Origin: Nitrospirota bacterium
Lineage (GTDB): Bacteria > Nitrospirota_A > Leptospirillia > Leptospirillales > Leptospirillaceae
Assembly: GCA_021795275.1 (NCBI GenBank)
Contig: JAJYPO010000033.1
Span: 1-15,850, forward strand
DNA length: 15,850 bases
Reading direction: 5' to 3'
Shown here: piece by piece, positions 6,752 to 13,959 of the stretch
Numbering within the stretch: the first letter of the stretch is position 1
How the letters are laid out: the number at the start of each line of letters is the position of its first letter
Position numbers and translations under genes: made by a program
Notes under the pieces: model-generated
What the model saw: the letters and a program-made list of their open reading frames with translations, nothing else
Databases searched by the model: none
Told to the model about the DNA's origin: nothing

Positions 6752-7462
6752 ATGACGATACATCTGAGCGGATACGAAGCCCTCACCGAGGCCTATTACG
6801 CGGACCGGAATGTGGAGGTCCTGCTTCACACCCGGTTCAGCATCGATGTGGACGGAAGGCAGGTCCCCGTGGACCCCTTCCAGGCTCTCGAAAAGGTCGA
6901 CCGCTCGGAACTCTCGCCGGAAAAGCTCTCCTGCGAGGCCTGGTCCGTCTGGGATTTTCTGATGGGCGCCGGCGGGGGGGAAGGATTGTTCCATGTCCAC
7001 GTCGCTCCGAGAACGGCTCTTGTCCTGACACGGGAATGCGGGGACCGGCTCTTGGACGGAGTCCGGGGCATCGCGGTCGCGGGAGCTGTCTTCGAGCGGG
7101 CGGCGTCCTGGGCCGTGAATGTCCCCCTGACCGATCCCGGCCACGATCTGGGCGCCTTTCTGGGGAGACTCGAGCCCCGGCTGCCGCTCGGAATCCGGGA
7201 GTGGGAGCAGAATGGCGATCTCCGGCGCCACGCCCGGGAGATCGGAATGAGTCTGATCGGTCTCTTCGGGCTGGACCCGGAGTCGGTCGGTGAAACCCTC
7301 CGGGCCCGGCATGTCGTCGACTGGGGGCGGGAGGACCGCTCCTATGGAGGAAGTTTCCTGGACATCGTTCTGGAGACCCTCCGGGAGGGCGGTTCGCCTT
7401 TGGGCGGGACGGGGAAGGGGGGACGCGACGCGTCCATCCCGCCAGTCGCCTGGGCCTTTTAG
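6752..7462 (+). CDS. Conserved hypothetical protein, paralogue C
   Basis: This 236-residue protein is the close homologue of paralogue A: gap-free over residues 1-210 with about 51% identity, including MTIHLSG, EAYYADR, PVDPFQA, C61, SVWD (65-68), LTR, GVRG (103-106), FLGRLEP, W151, RRHAREI (158-164) and YGG..LD. The last 25 residues are Gly-rich and unlike A. The start follows AGGGAAGGAG (6737-6746). The residues that also persist in the divergent paralogue B mark the probable functional core. It is soluble with no signal or membrane segment. Position between a CBS regulator and Hsp20 suggests a stress role, but nothing in the sequence gives a reaction. Confidence 0.88.
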   Translation: MTIHLSGYEALTEAYYADRNVEVLLHTRFSIDVDGRQVPVDPFQALEKVDRSELSPEKLSCEAWSVWDFLMGAGGGEGLFHVHVAPRTALVLTRECGDRLLDGVRGIAVAGAVFERAASWAVNVPLTDPGHDLGAFLGRLEPRLPLGIREWEQNGDLRRHAREIGMSLIGLFGLDPESVGETLRARHVVDWGREDRSYGGSFLDIVLETLREGGSPLGGTGKGGRDASIPPVAWAF

Positions 7463-7613
7463 GGCGGTGGACGAGAGGGTCCTCTTCCTGGGGAGGGGAC
7501 GGGTTCCATTCGGGAAAACGAGACGGACGGAAGGGAGCCCGGTCGGAATGAGGACGGATGCCCCTTCTCCCGAAGGCTTTGGCAAAGGACAAAAATCTGA
7601 AAGGAGCTTCCTC

Positions 7614-8075
7614 ATGAGCAGTCTCTTGAAGTGGGATCCGGTCCGGGAGTTCGAGGAGTTCGGACGGCGGCTGGCCCCGTGGTTCGGCCGGCAGGGCAGG
7701 GAAATCATGAAGCCGGGGGGGGAGGGGACGATGGCGCTTTTCGACTGGTCTCCTTCGGTGGACGTGACCGAAGAGGAAAAGGAGTACGTCGTCACGGCCG
7801 AGCTCCCGGAGGTGAAGAAGGAGGATGCGAAGGTGACCGTGGAGAACGGGGTTCTGACCATTTCGGGGGAGCGAAGGAAGGAGCGCGAAGAAAAGGAAGG
7901 AGTCCGCTACCATCGGGTCGAGCGCTGCTACGGGGCCTTCCTCCGGAGTTTCACGCTGCCGGAAGACGCCGACCCTTCCCGTGTCACGGCCATCATGAAG
8001 GACGGTGTCCTCAAGGTCCGGATCGAAAAACGACCCGGAACGCCTCCGAAGGCCGTCCCGATCGGAACGGCATAG
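7614..8075 (+). CDS. Hsp20 / alpha-crystallin small heat-shock protein
   Basis: This 153-residue ATP-independent holdase binds unfolding proteins as an oligomer in the cytoplasm. The alpha-crystallin domain spans about 46-140, with VDVTEEEKEYVVTAELPEV, the GVLTISGERR strand (79-88), GAFLRSFTLP and KDGVLKVRIEK (129-139). AVPIG near the C-terminus gives the short V-x-I anchor used in assembly. Length is normal for the class. ATG 7614 is chosen for AAAGGAG about 8 nt upstream; the frame is open back to 7290, overlapping paralogue C, which is not used. No sigma-32 promoter or thermosensor hairpin is evident in the 151-bp gap, so expression from the upstream sigma-54 unit is possible. It is the last protein gene of this cluster. 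Confidence 0.96.
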   Translation: MSSLLKWDPVREFEEFGRRLAPWFGRQGREIMKPGGEGTMALFDWSPSVDVTEEEKEYVVTAELPEVKKEDAKVTVENGVLTISGERRKEREEKEGVRYHRVERCYGAFLRSFTLPEDADPSRVTAIMKDGVLKVRIEKRPGTPPKAVPIGTA

Positions 8076-8293
8076 AGAAGACTGCCGCACACCCCTGGCT
8101 CCCCGAGCCTCCGGACAGGCACTGAAGCGGAAACCGTCCTTCATGGCGGAAGGGCCTTCTTGCCGAACCGGCCGGGGTGGCGCGGACATCCGTTCAACGC
8201 TTCTCCGGCGGGACCGGCGACATGCGTCTCGTTTCGTTGAGAGGGATTTCCGGAAGGAAAGGAAGAGGGCGAGAGAGTCCGGGACGCTTCCGG
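8076..8293. other. Region downstream of hsp20
   Basis: No supported gene. CCTTC (8139-8143) and GAAGG (8150-8154) could form a weak hairpin but there is no proper T-tract, so transcription from hsp20 may run on toward the convergent small-RNA locus. Confidence 0.45.
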
Positions 8294-8321
8294 TAAAAGA
8301 AAGGCCCCTACAAAGGGGCCT
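8294..8321 (-). terminator. Rho-independent terminator of the minus-strand small RNA
   Basis: AGGCCCCT (8302-8309) and AGGGGCCT (8314-8321) form a perfect 8-bp stem with a 4-nt loop. Read on the minus strand the stem is followed by TTCTTTT (8301-8295). On the plus strand the bases after the stem are ATTGCG, so it works in the minus direction only. Confidence 0.8.
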
Positions 8322-8367
8322 ATTGCGTGAGCGGAGAAACCATGGGCTCCATGATCCTTCTCCCACA
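8294..8367 (-). ncRNA. Candidate small RNA, about 74 nt, minus strand
   Basis: The expected transcript begins near 8366-8367, 6-7 nt after an extended -10 element. It folds into a nested hairpin: on the + strand GGAGAA (8333-8338) pairs with TTCTCC (8358-8363), enclosing CATGG (8341-8345) paired with CCATG (8349-8353). It ends in a Rho-independent terminator. A 10-codon frame (ATG at 8352-8350, TAG at 8322-8320, reading MEPMVSPLTQ) lies inside, with GGGAG 7 nt before the ATG that the hairpin would hide. Either a regulatory RNA or a tiny leader peptide is possible. It is convergent with hsp20. I recognise no known RNA family. Confidence 0.6.
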
Positions 8368-8372
8368 TCTTC

Positions 8373-8400
8373 AATGTATCATTCCTCGCTTCCTTGTCAA
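8373..8400 (-). promoter_or_regulatory. Sigma-70 promoter of the minus-strand small RNA
   Basis: On the minus strand a consensus TTGACA -35 (8400-8395), 16-bp spacer and TACATT -10 (8378-8373) preceded by TG at 8381-8380 (extended -10). It fires leftward and is followed within 80 nt by a terminator. Confidence 0.72.
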
Positions 8401-8436
8401 CGTTCGGGGAGGTTTCGGCGGGCAGGGGACTGGCCT

Positions 8437-8462
8437 GGGGACGCCCGGAGCCGGGCGTCCCC
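8437..8462. repeat. Perfect GC-rich inverted repeat
   Basis: GGGGACGCCCGG (8437-8448) and CCGGGCGTCCCC (8451-8462) are exact inverses with only AG between. A second copy of its core in reverse complement, CCCGGCTCCGGG, lies at 8475-8486, so alternative pairings exist. It sits between the divergent promoters of the small RNA and the tRNA leader. A CCCCTTT follows, too short for a good terminator. Confidence 0.75.
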
Positions 8463-8491
8463 CCCCTTTCCCGACCCGGCTCCGGGCGGGA

Positions 8492-8521
8492 TTGTCACGA
8501 GGCCGGAAGATGGTGTATAGT
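8492..8521 (+). promoter_or_regulatory. Sigma-70 promoter of the tRNA-Pro leader
   Basis: TTGTCA (8492-8497), 18-bp spacer, TATAGT (8516-8521). It points toward the tRNA-Pro gene about 290 bp downstream, with the start expected near 8528. Confidence 0.65.
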
Positions 8522-8527
8522 AAGTCC

Positions 8528-8809
8528 GTCTTTCTTGATCAAGACGCGCGACAGGCCCTGCCGTTCATGGCGGGGAAGGGTAGCGCGGACGGCAGGGCCG
8601 TCCATCTCAGGGCCGGGCGGGCCCGTAGCGCCTGTTCGCCTGGGCAACCCGGCGAGTTCGCTGCCTGACGATTCAGGTCGGCGAATCGATCCCCGTTTTC
8701 AGTCCGGGGAGTTGGCAGGAAGAAATCCCCTTCCGCTTTCGCGGCGAGCGAAGCGAGAGGGAGGGGAGGCTGTCGATCGTGGAGGAGATCCTCGGACCAG
8801 GAGCATTGT
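8528..8809 (+). ncRNA. Hairpin-rich putative structured RNA or long tRNA leader
   Basis: No protein frame is credible here. Four hairpins follow the promoter: CGTCTT/AAGACG (8527-8546, at the 5' edge); a 13-bp stem 8554-8566 with 8587-8599 including one G-U pair; GTTCGC with GCGAAT enclosing CCTGA/TCAGG (8656-8686); and CGCTTTCGC with GCGAAGCG (8734-8755), extended by CCCC/GGGG flanks. No terminator separates it from the tRNA, so it could be a separate RNA released by tRNA 5' processing. It does not match the RNase P, tmRNA, SRP or common riboswitch motifs I know. Confidence 0.4.
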
Positions 8810-8886
8810 CGGGGCGTGGCGCAGCCTGGTAGCGCACACCGTTCGGGACGGTGGGGTCGAAGGTTCAAATCCTTTCGCCCCGACCA
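8810..8886 (+). tRNA. tRNA-Pro (anticodon CGG)
   Basis: A complete 77-nt cloverleaf including an encoded CCA. The acceptor stem CGGGGCG pairs with CGCCCCG, followed by discriminator A. The D arm holds GCAGCCTGGTAGCGC. The anticodon stem CACCG/CGGTG closes the loop TTCGGGA, anticodon CGG, which reads CCG proline codons. The T arm is GAAGG-TTCAAAT-CCTTT. A T-rich stretch (8892-8909) follows and may end transcription. Antisense frames across it are artefacts. Confidence 0.97.
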
Positions 8887-8970
8887 TATAGTTTGTCTTT
8901 TTCGTCTTTAGCCAGTCCTTCCCGTACACTGGTTCCCTTGCCGATGTTCCCGCTTTTTCAGACTTTTTGA

Positions 8971-9288
8971 ATGCCGACCATGCCGATGAAGAGATGCGTC
9001 CTCCAGATCAGGGTCACCGGACGGGTTCAGGGCGTCGGATTCCGGGCCTATGTGAAGGCGCGCGCCGACGAGGTCGGGGTTTGGGGCTGGGTCCGCAATC
9101 TTGGCGACGGTTCGGTCCATATGCTCGCGTTCCTTCCCGAGGAGCGGCGTTCGGCCTGGATCGAAAGCGTGAGACGGGGGCCTCCCGGATCGGCGGTGGT
9201 CTCGCTCGATGTCCGGGATCTCTCTTTCGAAGAGATTCCGGGATTGTCGGACGTCCGGGAATTCCGTATCGAGAGGGACGCTGAATGA
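8971..9288 (+). CDS. Acylphosphatase
   Basis: This protein of 105 residues (about 100 if ATG 8986 is used) hydrolyses acyl-phosphates such as carbamoyl- or acetyl-phosphate in the cytoplasm. The signature GRVQGVGFRAYV carries the phosphate-binding loop with catalytic R25, and GWVRNLGDGSV carries the catalytic N43. The usual family length is about 90. Three in-frame ATGs (8971, 8980, 8986) are possible, and none has a recognisable ribosome site, so the start is uncertain and initiation may be weak or leaderless. Its stop overlaps the start of the sigma-factor gene by ATGA (9285-9288), implying translational coupling. I see no strong promoter in the 84 bp after the tRNA. Confidence 0.94.
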   Translation: MPTMPMKRCVLQIRVTGRVQGVGFRAYVKARADEVGVWGWVRNLGDGSVHMLAFLPEERRSAWIESVRRGPPGSAVVSLDVRDLSFEEIPGLSDVREFRIERDAE

Positions 9289-10253
9289 CCGACGATATTC
9301 AGGAAGACACGGAACCGCCTGGGGGACCAGGAGAAGAGGAACCTGTTCCGCCCGAGGTGACGGAGGCGGAATCGCCTTCCCTCGATGCGGGATCGCTGGC
9401 CCTTTACCTGAAAAAACTCCGGGACTATACGCTTCTTTCGGCCGAGGAGGAGGTCTCCCTGGCCCGGGAGGTCGGGAAGGGAAATGCCGCCGCCCGGGAA
9501 CGGATGATCCTTTCGAATCTCCGTCTCGTCGTGCTGATCGCCAAGCGGTATGTGGGCCGGGGGCTCGCCTTTTCCGATCTGATCGAGGAAGGGAACATCG
9601 GCCTCATGAAGGCGGTCGACCGATTCGATCCGGAGAGGGGGTTCCGGTTCAGCACATACGCCTCCTGGTGGATCCGCCAGGCGATCGAGCGGGCCGCCAT
9701 CAACCAGGGCCATCTGATCCGACTGCCCGTCCACATGATGGAAAAGGTCAACCAGTATCTCTCCCAGCTCGAGCGGACGGTCTCCGAAGGGCGGGACCCT
9801 GATCCGGAGGAGGCAGCCCGGAAGGCGCGCCTCTCGGTCTCCGAATTCGAGAACCTCCACCAGGTCCTTCGGTCGGCCGTATCGCTCGACGCGCCGATCG
9901 GGGAGCGGGACGAGAACAGCCTCAAAGACATTCTCGAGGACCGGTCCGCCGATTCTCCTCTCGACGTCGTGGAGAAAAAGGAAAGCGTTCAGGGAATTTC
10001 CGCGGCCTTTGCGGTCCTCAGGCCGAAGGAGCGCCAGGTCGTCTCCCTCCGCTTCGGACTCGAGGGAGGCGAGACCCTGACCCTCGAGGAGATCGGAAAG
10101 ATTCTGGGAGTCACCCGGGAGAGGGTGCGCCAGATCGAGGCGGTGGCCCTCTCCAAGATGCGCGCCCATCTCGACGATGCCCGGCCCTTTGCGACCCACC
10201 CCCTTCCGGACGCGCCGGGAGGGAAAGAGCGGACGACCCGTCCGTCGATTTGA
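9285..10253 (+). CDS. RNA polymerase sigma factor, group 2 (RpoS-type)
   Basis: This 322-residue sigma-70-family factor directs RNA polymerase to alternative promoters. After an acidic N-terminal tail (about 1-33), region 1.2 spans 34-68 (SLALYLKKLRDYTLLSAEEE), region 2 about 76-145 (RMILSNLRLVVLIAKRYVGR, DLIEEGNIGLMKAVDRFDPE, RFSTYASWWIRQAIERAAIN), region 3 about 146-225, and region 4 about 240-296 (LRPKERQVVSLRFGLEGGET, VTRERVRQIEAVALSKMR). It lacks region 1.1 and the long non-conserved insert of the primary RpoD, and its length fits RpoS-like stress/stationary-phase factors; RpoH is less likely. It is coupled to acylphosphatase by ATGA overlap and followed by apt after 14 bp. The downstream sugar genes suggest a stress-response operon (inference). 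Confidence 0.92.
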   Translation: MTDDIQEDTEPPGGPGEEEPVPPEVTEAESPSLDAGSLALYLKKLRDYTLLSAEEEVSLAREVGKGNAAARERMILSNLRLVVLIAKRYVGRGLAFSDLIEEGNIGLMKAVDRFDPERGFRFSTYASWWIRQAIERAAINQGHLIRLPVHMMEKVNQYLSQLERTVSEGRDPDPEEAARKARLSVSEFENLHQVLRSAVSLDAPIGERDENSLKDILEDRSADSPLDVVEKKESVQGISAAFAVLRPKERQVVSLRFGLEGGETLTLEEIGKILGVTRERVRQIEAVALSKMRAHLDDARPFATHPLPDAPGGKERTTRPSI

Positions 10254-10267
10254 GCCCCAGGAGACCC

Positions 10268-10789
10268 ATGATGGATTTTGACAGCTATGTCCGCACCGTT
10301 CCGGATTTCCCCAAGAAGGGGATCCTGTTCTACGATCTGATGCCCCTGTTCGGCTCCCGGGAGGCCTTTCCGAAGCTTGTCGAACATCTGGCGGCTCCCT
10401 ATCGGGGAAAGGGGATCACCCGCGTCGTCGGGATCGAGGCGCGCGGATTCATCCTCGCGGCCCCGGTGGCCCAGCTTCTGGGGGCGGGATTCGTGCCAGT
10501 CCGCAAGAAGGGAAAGCTCCCGGGGAGCGTCCGCGAACTTTCCTACGACCTCGAATACGGGCAGGACACGATCGCCATGCAGGAAGGGGCCATTTCGAAG
10601 GGGGAACGGGTTCTCCTCGTGGACGATCTTCTCGCGACCGGCGGGACGGCTCGCGCGGCCCTCGGACTCGTCCGTCTTCTGGGGGGAGAGGTGGAGGAGC
10701 TGCTCTTCGTGGCCGAGCTCGAAGGGCTCGGTGGACGGGAGCGTCTCTCCGGGGAGCGGGTTCGCTCCGTTCTCTCCTACAAGGTTTAG
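10268..10789 (+). CDS. apt: Adenine phosphoribosyltransferase
   Basis: This 173-residue purine-salvage enzyme converts adenine and PRPP to AMP and pyrophosphate. Family marks are VPDFPKKGILFYDLMPL at the start, VVGIEARGF (flexible-loop region), FVPVRKKGKLPG, and the PRPP-binding VLLVDDLLATGGTA (115-128). Length matches Escherichia coli Apt. The ATG at 10268 is used; the ATG at 10271 is 7 nt from AGGAG (10259-10263) and is equally possible. A TTG at 10250 overlapping the sigma-factor stop is not favoured. It lies 14 bp after the sigma-factor gene and 8 bp before the YciI-like gene, so it is inside the same operon. Confidence 0.96.
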   Translation: MMDFDSYVRTVPDFPKKGILFYDLMPLFGSREAFPKLVEHLAAPYRGKGITRVVGIEARGFILAAPVAQLLGAGFVPVRKKGKLPGSVRELSYDLEYGQDTIAMQEGAISKGERVLLVDDLLATGGTARAALGLVRLLGGEVEELLFVAELEGLGGRERLSGERVRSVLSYKV

Positions 10790-10797
10790 GCCGGACG

Positions 10798-11106
10798 ATG
10801 GATCTCTGGCGGTATTTCGTCGTTCATGTCGTCTATCTGAAGGATTTTTCGGAGATCGAGCCCCTGGTGGCTCCCCATCGGGCCTTTCTCGACGGGTGCG
10901 TGACGGAGGGCTCCCTTCTTTTTTCGGGCCCGCTGGTTCCTCGGACGGGGGGCCTCCTGTTCATGCGGGGAAAGGACAGAGGCGAGATCGAGACGCTTCT
11001 TGCCGGGGATCCCTACGCGACCGCCGGAGTGGCCCGCCATGACATCCTCGAGTTTCAGCCGGTCAAGGCCTGTCCCGCGTTTTCCGGACTCCTGGGCGGA
11101 GGCTGA
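10798..11106 (+). CDS. YciI-like (dimeric alpha/beta barrel) protein
   Basis: This 102-residue protein has the YciI layout: an N-terminal beta strand (YFVVHVVYL), PHRAFLDGCVTEGSLLFSGP with H27 in the putative active site, GGLLFMRG, and DPYATAGVARHDILEFQPV. YciI proteins are small dimers with a ferredoxin-like fold and a conserved His/Asp pocket; for most no reaction is established. It begins 8 bp after apt with only a weak ribosome site (TAGG), so it probably depends on coupled translation. The short Gly-rich C-terminus is unremarkable. Confidence 0.85.
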   Translation: MDLWRYFVVHVVYLKDFSEIEPLVAPHRAFLDGCVTEGSLLFSGPLVPRTGGLLFMRGKDRGEIETLLAGDPYATAGVARHDILEFQPVKACPAFSGLLGGG

Positions 11107-11139
11107 CGGTATCGGAGCCGGAACGGCGGAGGAACTCTC

Positions 11140-12459
11140 GTGAGGCGGGTGCTCCTTAGCTTTCCGCGACTCTTTGTCGAGGCGCTCCGCGGCAGTCTCC
11201 TGAGCCGCTCCCTGGCTTCGACCCCCTTTGTCGCCCTCCTGCTCGCCTATACCCTCACCCAGTTCAGCGAGGGCATGACGCAGACCGCACTGACCTGGAT
11301 CGCCTTCCGCGTCCGGCACGACGACGTGACGCTCGTGGGCCGGATCGGCCTTCTCCAGACGATCATTCCCTTTCTGATTCTCCTGCCGGTGGGGGTCCTC
11401 ATCGACCATCTTCCCCGGCAGATCTTCATGGCGGGGATCAATCTCTTCAAGGGCGCCACCTACGCCGTCATTCCCCTCCTTTCCCTTTTCGAGCCTCTCC
11501 GGACCTCATTCATTCTGTCGGTCGTCGTGGGAACGGCCCTCCTTTCGGCGGGCTTCGGTCCGGCCTTCAATGCGGCGATTCCCGGATTCGTCCCCTTCGA
11601 CCGTCTGAAGCAGGCCAACGGGTGGATCCAGATCGCAGGACAGGGGGGATATTTCCTGGGCCCTCTCGCCACTGCCGGACTTCTGCTTTTCTTTCCCGCC
11701 CCCTGGCTTCTGGCGCTCTCCGGGGGCGGGTTCGTCCTGGCGGCCTTTCTTTTCGCCCTGATTCCGCCCCCGCTGGATCCCCTCGAGAGCCGACGCAGGG
11801 AAGGAAAGGGCCGGGAGCGCTCCGGCCCCCCCCCGGGGGAGGCCCCTGCCTCCGGGGCCGGGAGTCCCGGGTTTCTCTATTCGGCAGGCCTTTTGCTCCG
11901 GAATCCGGTGCTGCTGCTGTCGGCGCTTCTCCTCATGGTCTTCGCCCTCTTCAACGCCCCCATGTCCCTCCTCTTTCCCCTCCTGTCCTCCCAGGTCTTC
12001 CGGATGCCCCCCTCCTTTTACGCCCTTCTCTCCGGGGCCTACTTCCTCGGCTCCTTTCTCGGGGGAATCCTCCTTCTGGGACGCCGTCTTCCGGGACATT
12101 TCCCCCTGGTCCTGGGGGGGATGTTCGCCGCCTCGATCGCCTTTCTCGTCCTCCCGCACCGGTCCTGGCCCGGCTCCGGCCTCCTGCTCCTTCTTCTCAT
12201 CGGGACCGGACTTTCCTGGGCCCAGCCGCTGGCCACGGCACGGATTCAGCAGATCGTCCCTTCCCGGGCCCTGGGGCGGGTTCTGGCCGTGGTGATGACG
12301 CTCTTCCTCCTGTCCGCCATTGTCGGAATCCAGGGGGGGACCGTTTTCCTTCACCGCCACCCGGTCTCCGAATTTCTTCATCTGGAAGGGGAAGCCCTGA
12401 TCTCCGTCACGGGGATCATGTGGCTTTTGGTAACACTTTTCCGCGCCCGATTGTCCTAG
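11140..12459 (+). CDS. MFS_3-type transporter, first of a tandem pair
   Basis: This 439-residue inner-membrane transporter shows about 10-12 hydrophobic segments in two halves split by a polar loop near residues 205-245 (a Pro/Gly/Arg-rich stretch). GVLIDHLPRQ between the second and third segments is the MFS motif A. FGPAFNAAIPGFV and GQGGYFLGPLATAGLL resemble the EntS/MFS_3 efflux group. The start is GTG at 11140 with GGAGG (11128-11132) 7 nt upstream. Substrate unknown. The next gene is a homologous but clearly different transporter, matching at motif A and the FGPA...AIP segment. Export of a small metabolite is the family expectation. Confidence 0.88.
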   Translation: MRRVLLSFPRLFVEALRGSLLSRSLASTPFVALLLAYTLTQFSEGMTQTALTWIAFRVRHDDVTLVGRIGLLQTIIPFLILLPVGVLIDHLPRQIFMAGINLFKGATYAVIPLLSLFEPLRTSFILSVVVGTALLSAGFGPAFNAAIPGFVPFDRLKQANGWIQIAGQGGYFLGPLATAGLLLFFPAPWLLALSGGGFVLAAFLFALIPPPLDPLESRRREGKGRERSGPPPGEAPASGAGSPGFLYSAGLLLRNPVLLLSALLLMVFALFNAPMSLLFPLLSSQVFRMPPSFYALLSGAYFLGSFLGGILLLGRRLPGHFPLVLGGMFAASIAFLVLPHRSWPGSGLLLLLLIGTGLSWAQPLATARIQQIVPSRALGRVLAVVMTLFLLSAIVGIQGGTVFLHRHPVSEFLHLEGEALISVTGIMWLLVTLFRARLS

Positions 12460-12627
12460 AGGGATACGGATTCCGCTCTGTTGCGGAAGGGTGTCCTGCG
12501 ATTCCCCCCGGGAGACGCCCTTCCTTCCGGCTGGCCTGTTTTTTGCTGTTTCCTGGACGACAATTGTTCGGTGTCGGAGGATCGGCTTTACCGAAAATGG
12601 CTGGGTCGTGAGGGGAGAATCGGGGTC

Positions 12628-13959
12628 ATGTCCTTTATCGCCAATATCCGCGACTCAAGGGATCTTCTCGTCGAGCGCAATTTTGGGCTTCTGCTTCTGG
12701 GTCAGCTGGTTTCCCAGTTGGGGGAGAACCTCAACAAGGTGGCCCTGTTCTGGTTTGTCTACCTTTTTACCCGGAGCCCCGAGGCGCTGATCGTCGTGGG
12801 AGTGCTCCAGACCCTGCCCCCCATGCTCTTCTTCTGGGCCAACGGCGTCATGCTGGACCGATGCTCGAAGCGGAACGTCATGATCGCCGTCGATGCCGTC
12901 CGGGGCCTGCTCGTGCTGCTGGTCCCCGTCCTCTACGCGCTGCACCATCTCTCCCTTCCCGTCCTCTATATGCTGGTCTTCCTCATTGCGACGGCCAGCG
13001 GGATCTTCGGTCCGGCCCTCTACTCGGCCATCCCTCTCATGGTTTCCGAGCCCCGGAGGGTGGCGGCGAATGCCCTGATGCAGACCACCGGCCAGGTGGG
13101 GATCCTCGTGGGGCCGCTTCTGGGGGGGCTTCTGTCGGCCCTCTACAACCCGGTCTTCGTCATGGTCGCAAACGGGGCGACCTTCCTCGTTTCGGCCCTT
13201 TTTCTCCTCTTCATCCGGATCCGGGAGAGCGGAGAAAGGGAGTCTGCCCATGCCGCAGGCGTGGCGGGCATCCTTCAGGAGGTCGCCGAGGGGGTTCGCT
13301 TCGTCTTTTCCGGCGACCGCCTCCTTCTGGGGCTTTTCGTCATCATGACCCTCTACGGGCTGATCACCGGTCCGGTGACGATTCTTCTTCCGGTCCTCTC
13401 CCGCGCCATCCTGCATGCCGGCTCGAAGGGATTCGGCATGCTGCTTTCCTCCTACGGGGTGGGGATGCTCCTGGCCTCCCTGGCCCTGACCGTCAGGCCC
13501 CCCCGGAACCTCTTCCGGTGGATCGCGGGAGGATTCCTGGCGGGCGGGGTGCTGATCCTGCTCCTGTCCGCCTCCCGGACGATGCCGGTGGATCTTTTCC
13601 TGATGGCGCTCTTCGGGATGGGTGTTTCGGTGGTGAACCCGCTTGTCCACACCCTTCTTCAGAACCATGCGCCCTCCCGTCTCCTTTCCCGGGTTCTGAC
13701 GACCATGAGCCTGGGCTTTCTCGGGGGAGCGATCCTCGGGATGGTCGGACTTCCCTCCCTCGTGACGGTGGTGGGCATCCGGACCGTCCTGATGCTTCTC
13801 GGCGGCGTCCTGGTCCTGTCCTGGGGAGCGGTCAATCTGATCGAGGCCGGACATCGCTCGGGCTCCGGCTTCATCCGGCCCCTGCCGGGATTTTTGGCGG
13901 CTGCTGTCGGTTTGTCGACCTCGGGCGCACTGAGCCCGCGAAAGGAGAACAGAAAGTGA
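12628..13959 (+). CDS. MFS_3-type transporter, second of a tandem pair
   Basis: This 443-residue inner-membrane MFS protein has motif A as GVMLDRCSKRN and the FGPALYSAIPLMV and GQVGILVGPLLGGLL segments parallel to those of the preceding transporter, so the pair arose by an old duplication. The start ATG 12628 follows GGGGAG by about 10 nt; the frame is open back to 12481 but those residues are not transporter-like. The 168-bp gap after the first transporter contains no clear terminator or promoter. The stop (13957-13959) overlaps the GTG start of the glycosyltransferase, so expression is coupled to sugar metabolism. Substrate unknown. Confidence 0.88.
   Translation: MSFIANIRDSRDLLVERNFGLLLLGQLVSQLGENLNKVALFWFVYLFTRSPEALIVVGVLQTLPPMLFFWANGVMLDRCSKRNVMIAVDAVRGLLVLLVPVLYALHHLSLPVLYMLVFLIATASGIFGPALYSAIPLMVSEPRRVAANALMQTTGQVGILVGPLLGGLLSALYNPVFVMVANGATFLVSALFLLFIRIRESGERESAHAAGVAGILQEVAEGVRFVFSGDRLLLGLFVIMTLYGLITGPVTILLPVLSRAILHAGSKGFGMLLSSYGVGMLLASLALTVRPPRNLFRWIAGGFLAGGVLILLLSASRTMPVDLFLMALFGMGVSVVNPLVHTLLQNHAPSRLLSRVLTTMSLGFLGGAILGMVGLPSLVTVVGIRTVLMLLGGVLVLSWGAVNLIEAGHRSGSGFIRPLPGFLAAAVGLSTSGALSPRKENRK

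Noticed and set aside
7463..7613. Heat-shock promoter or RNA thermometer before hsp20
   Set aside because: I found no sigma-32-like hexamers and no hairpin that would pair with the AAAGGAG ribosome site.
6260..8366. Long minus-strand frames (533 and 509 codons) opposite the CBS, paralogue C and Hsp20 genes
   Set aside because: They mirror well-supported genes, have low-complexity composition, and one passes through the small-RNA terminator hairpin.
8699..8929. Minus-strand frame containing [18 protein letters not shown]
   Set aside because: This is the well-known spurious translation of the antisense of a tRNA; here it is opposite tRNA-Pro.
8931..8948. Second sigma-54 promoter (CTGG...TTGC) before acylphosphatase
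   Set aside because: The GG and GC elements are too close, by about three bases, for a -24/-12 promoter.
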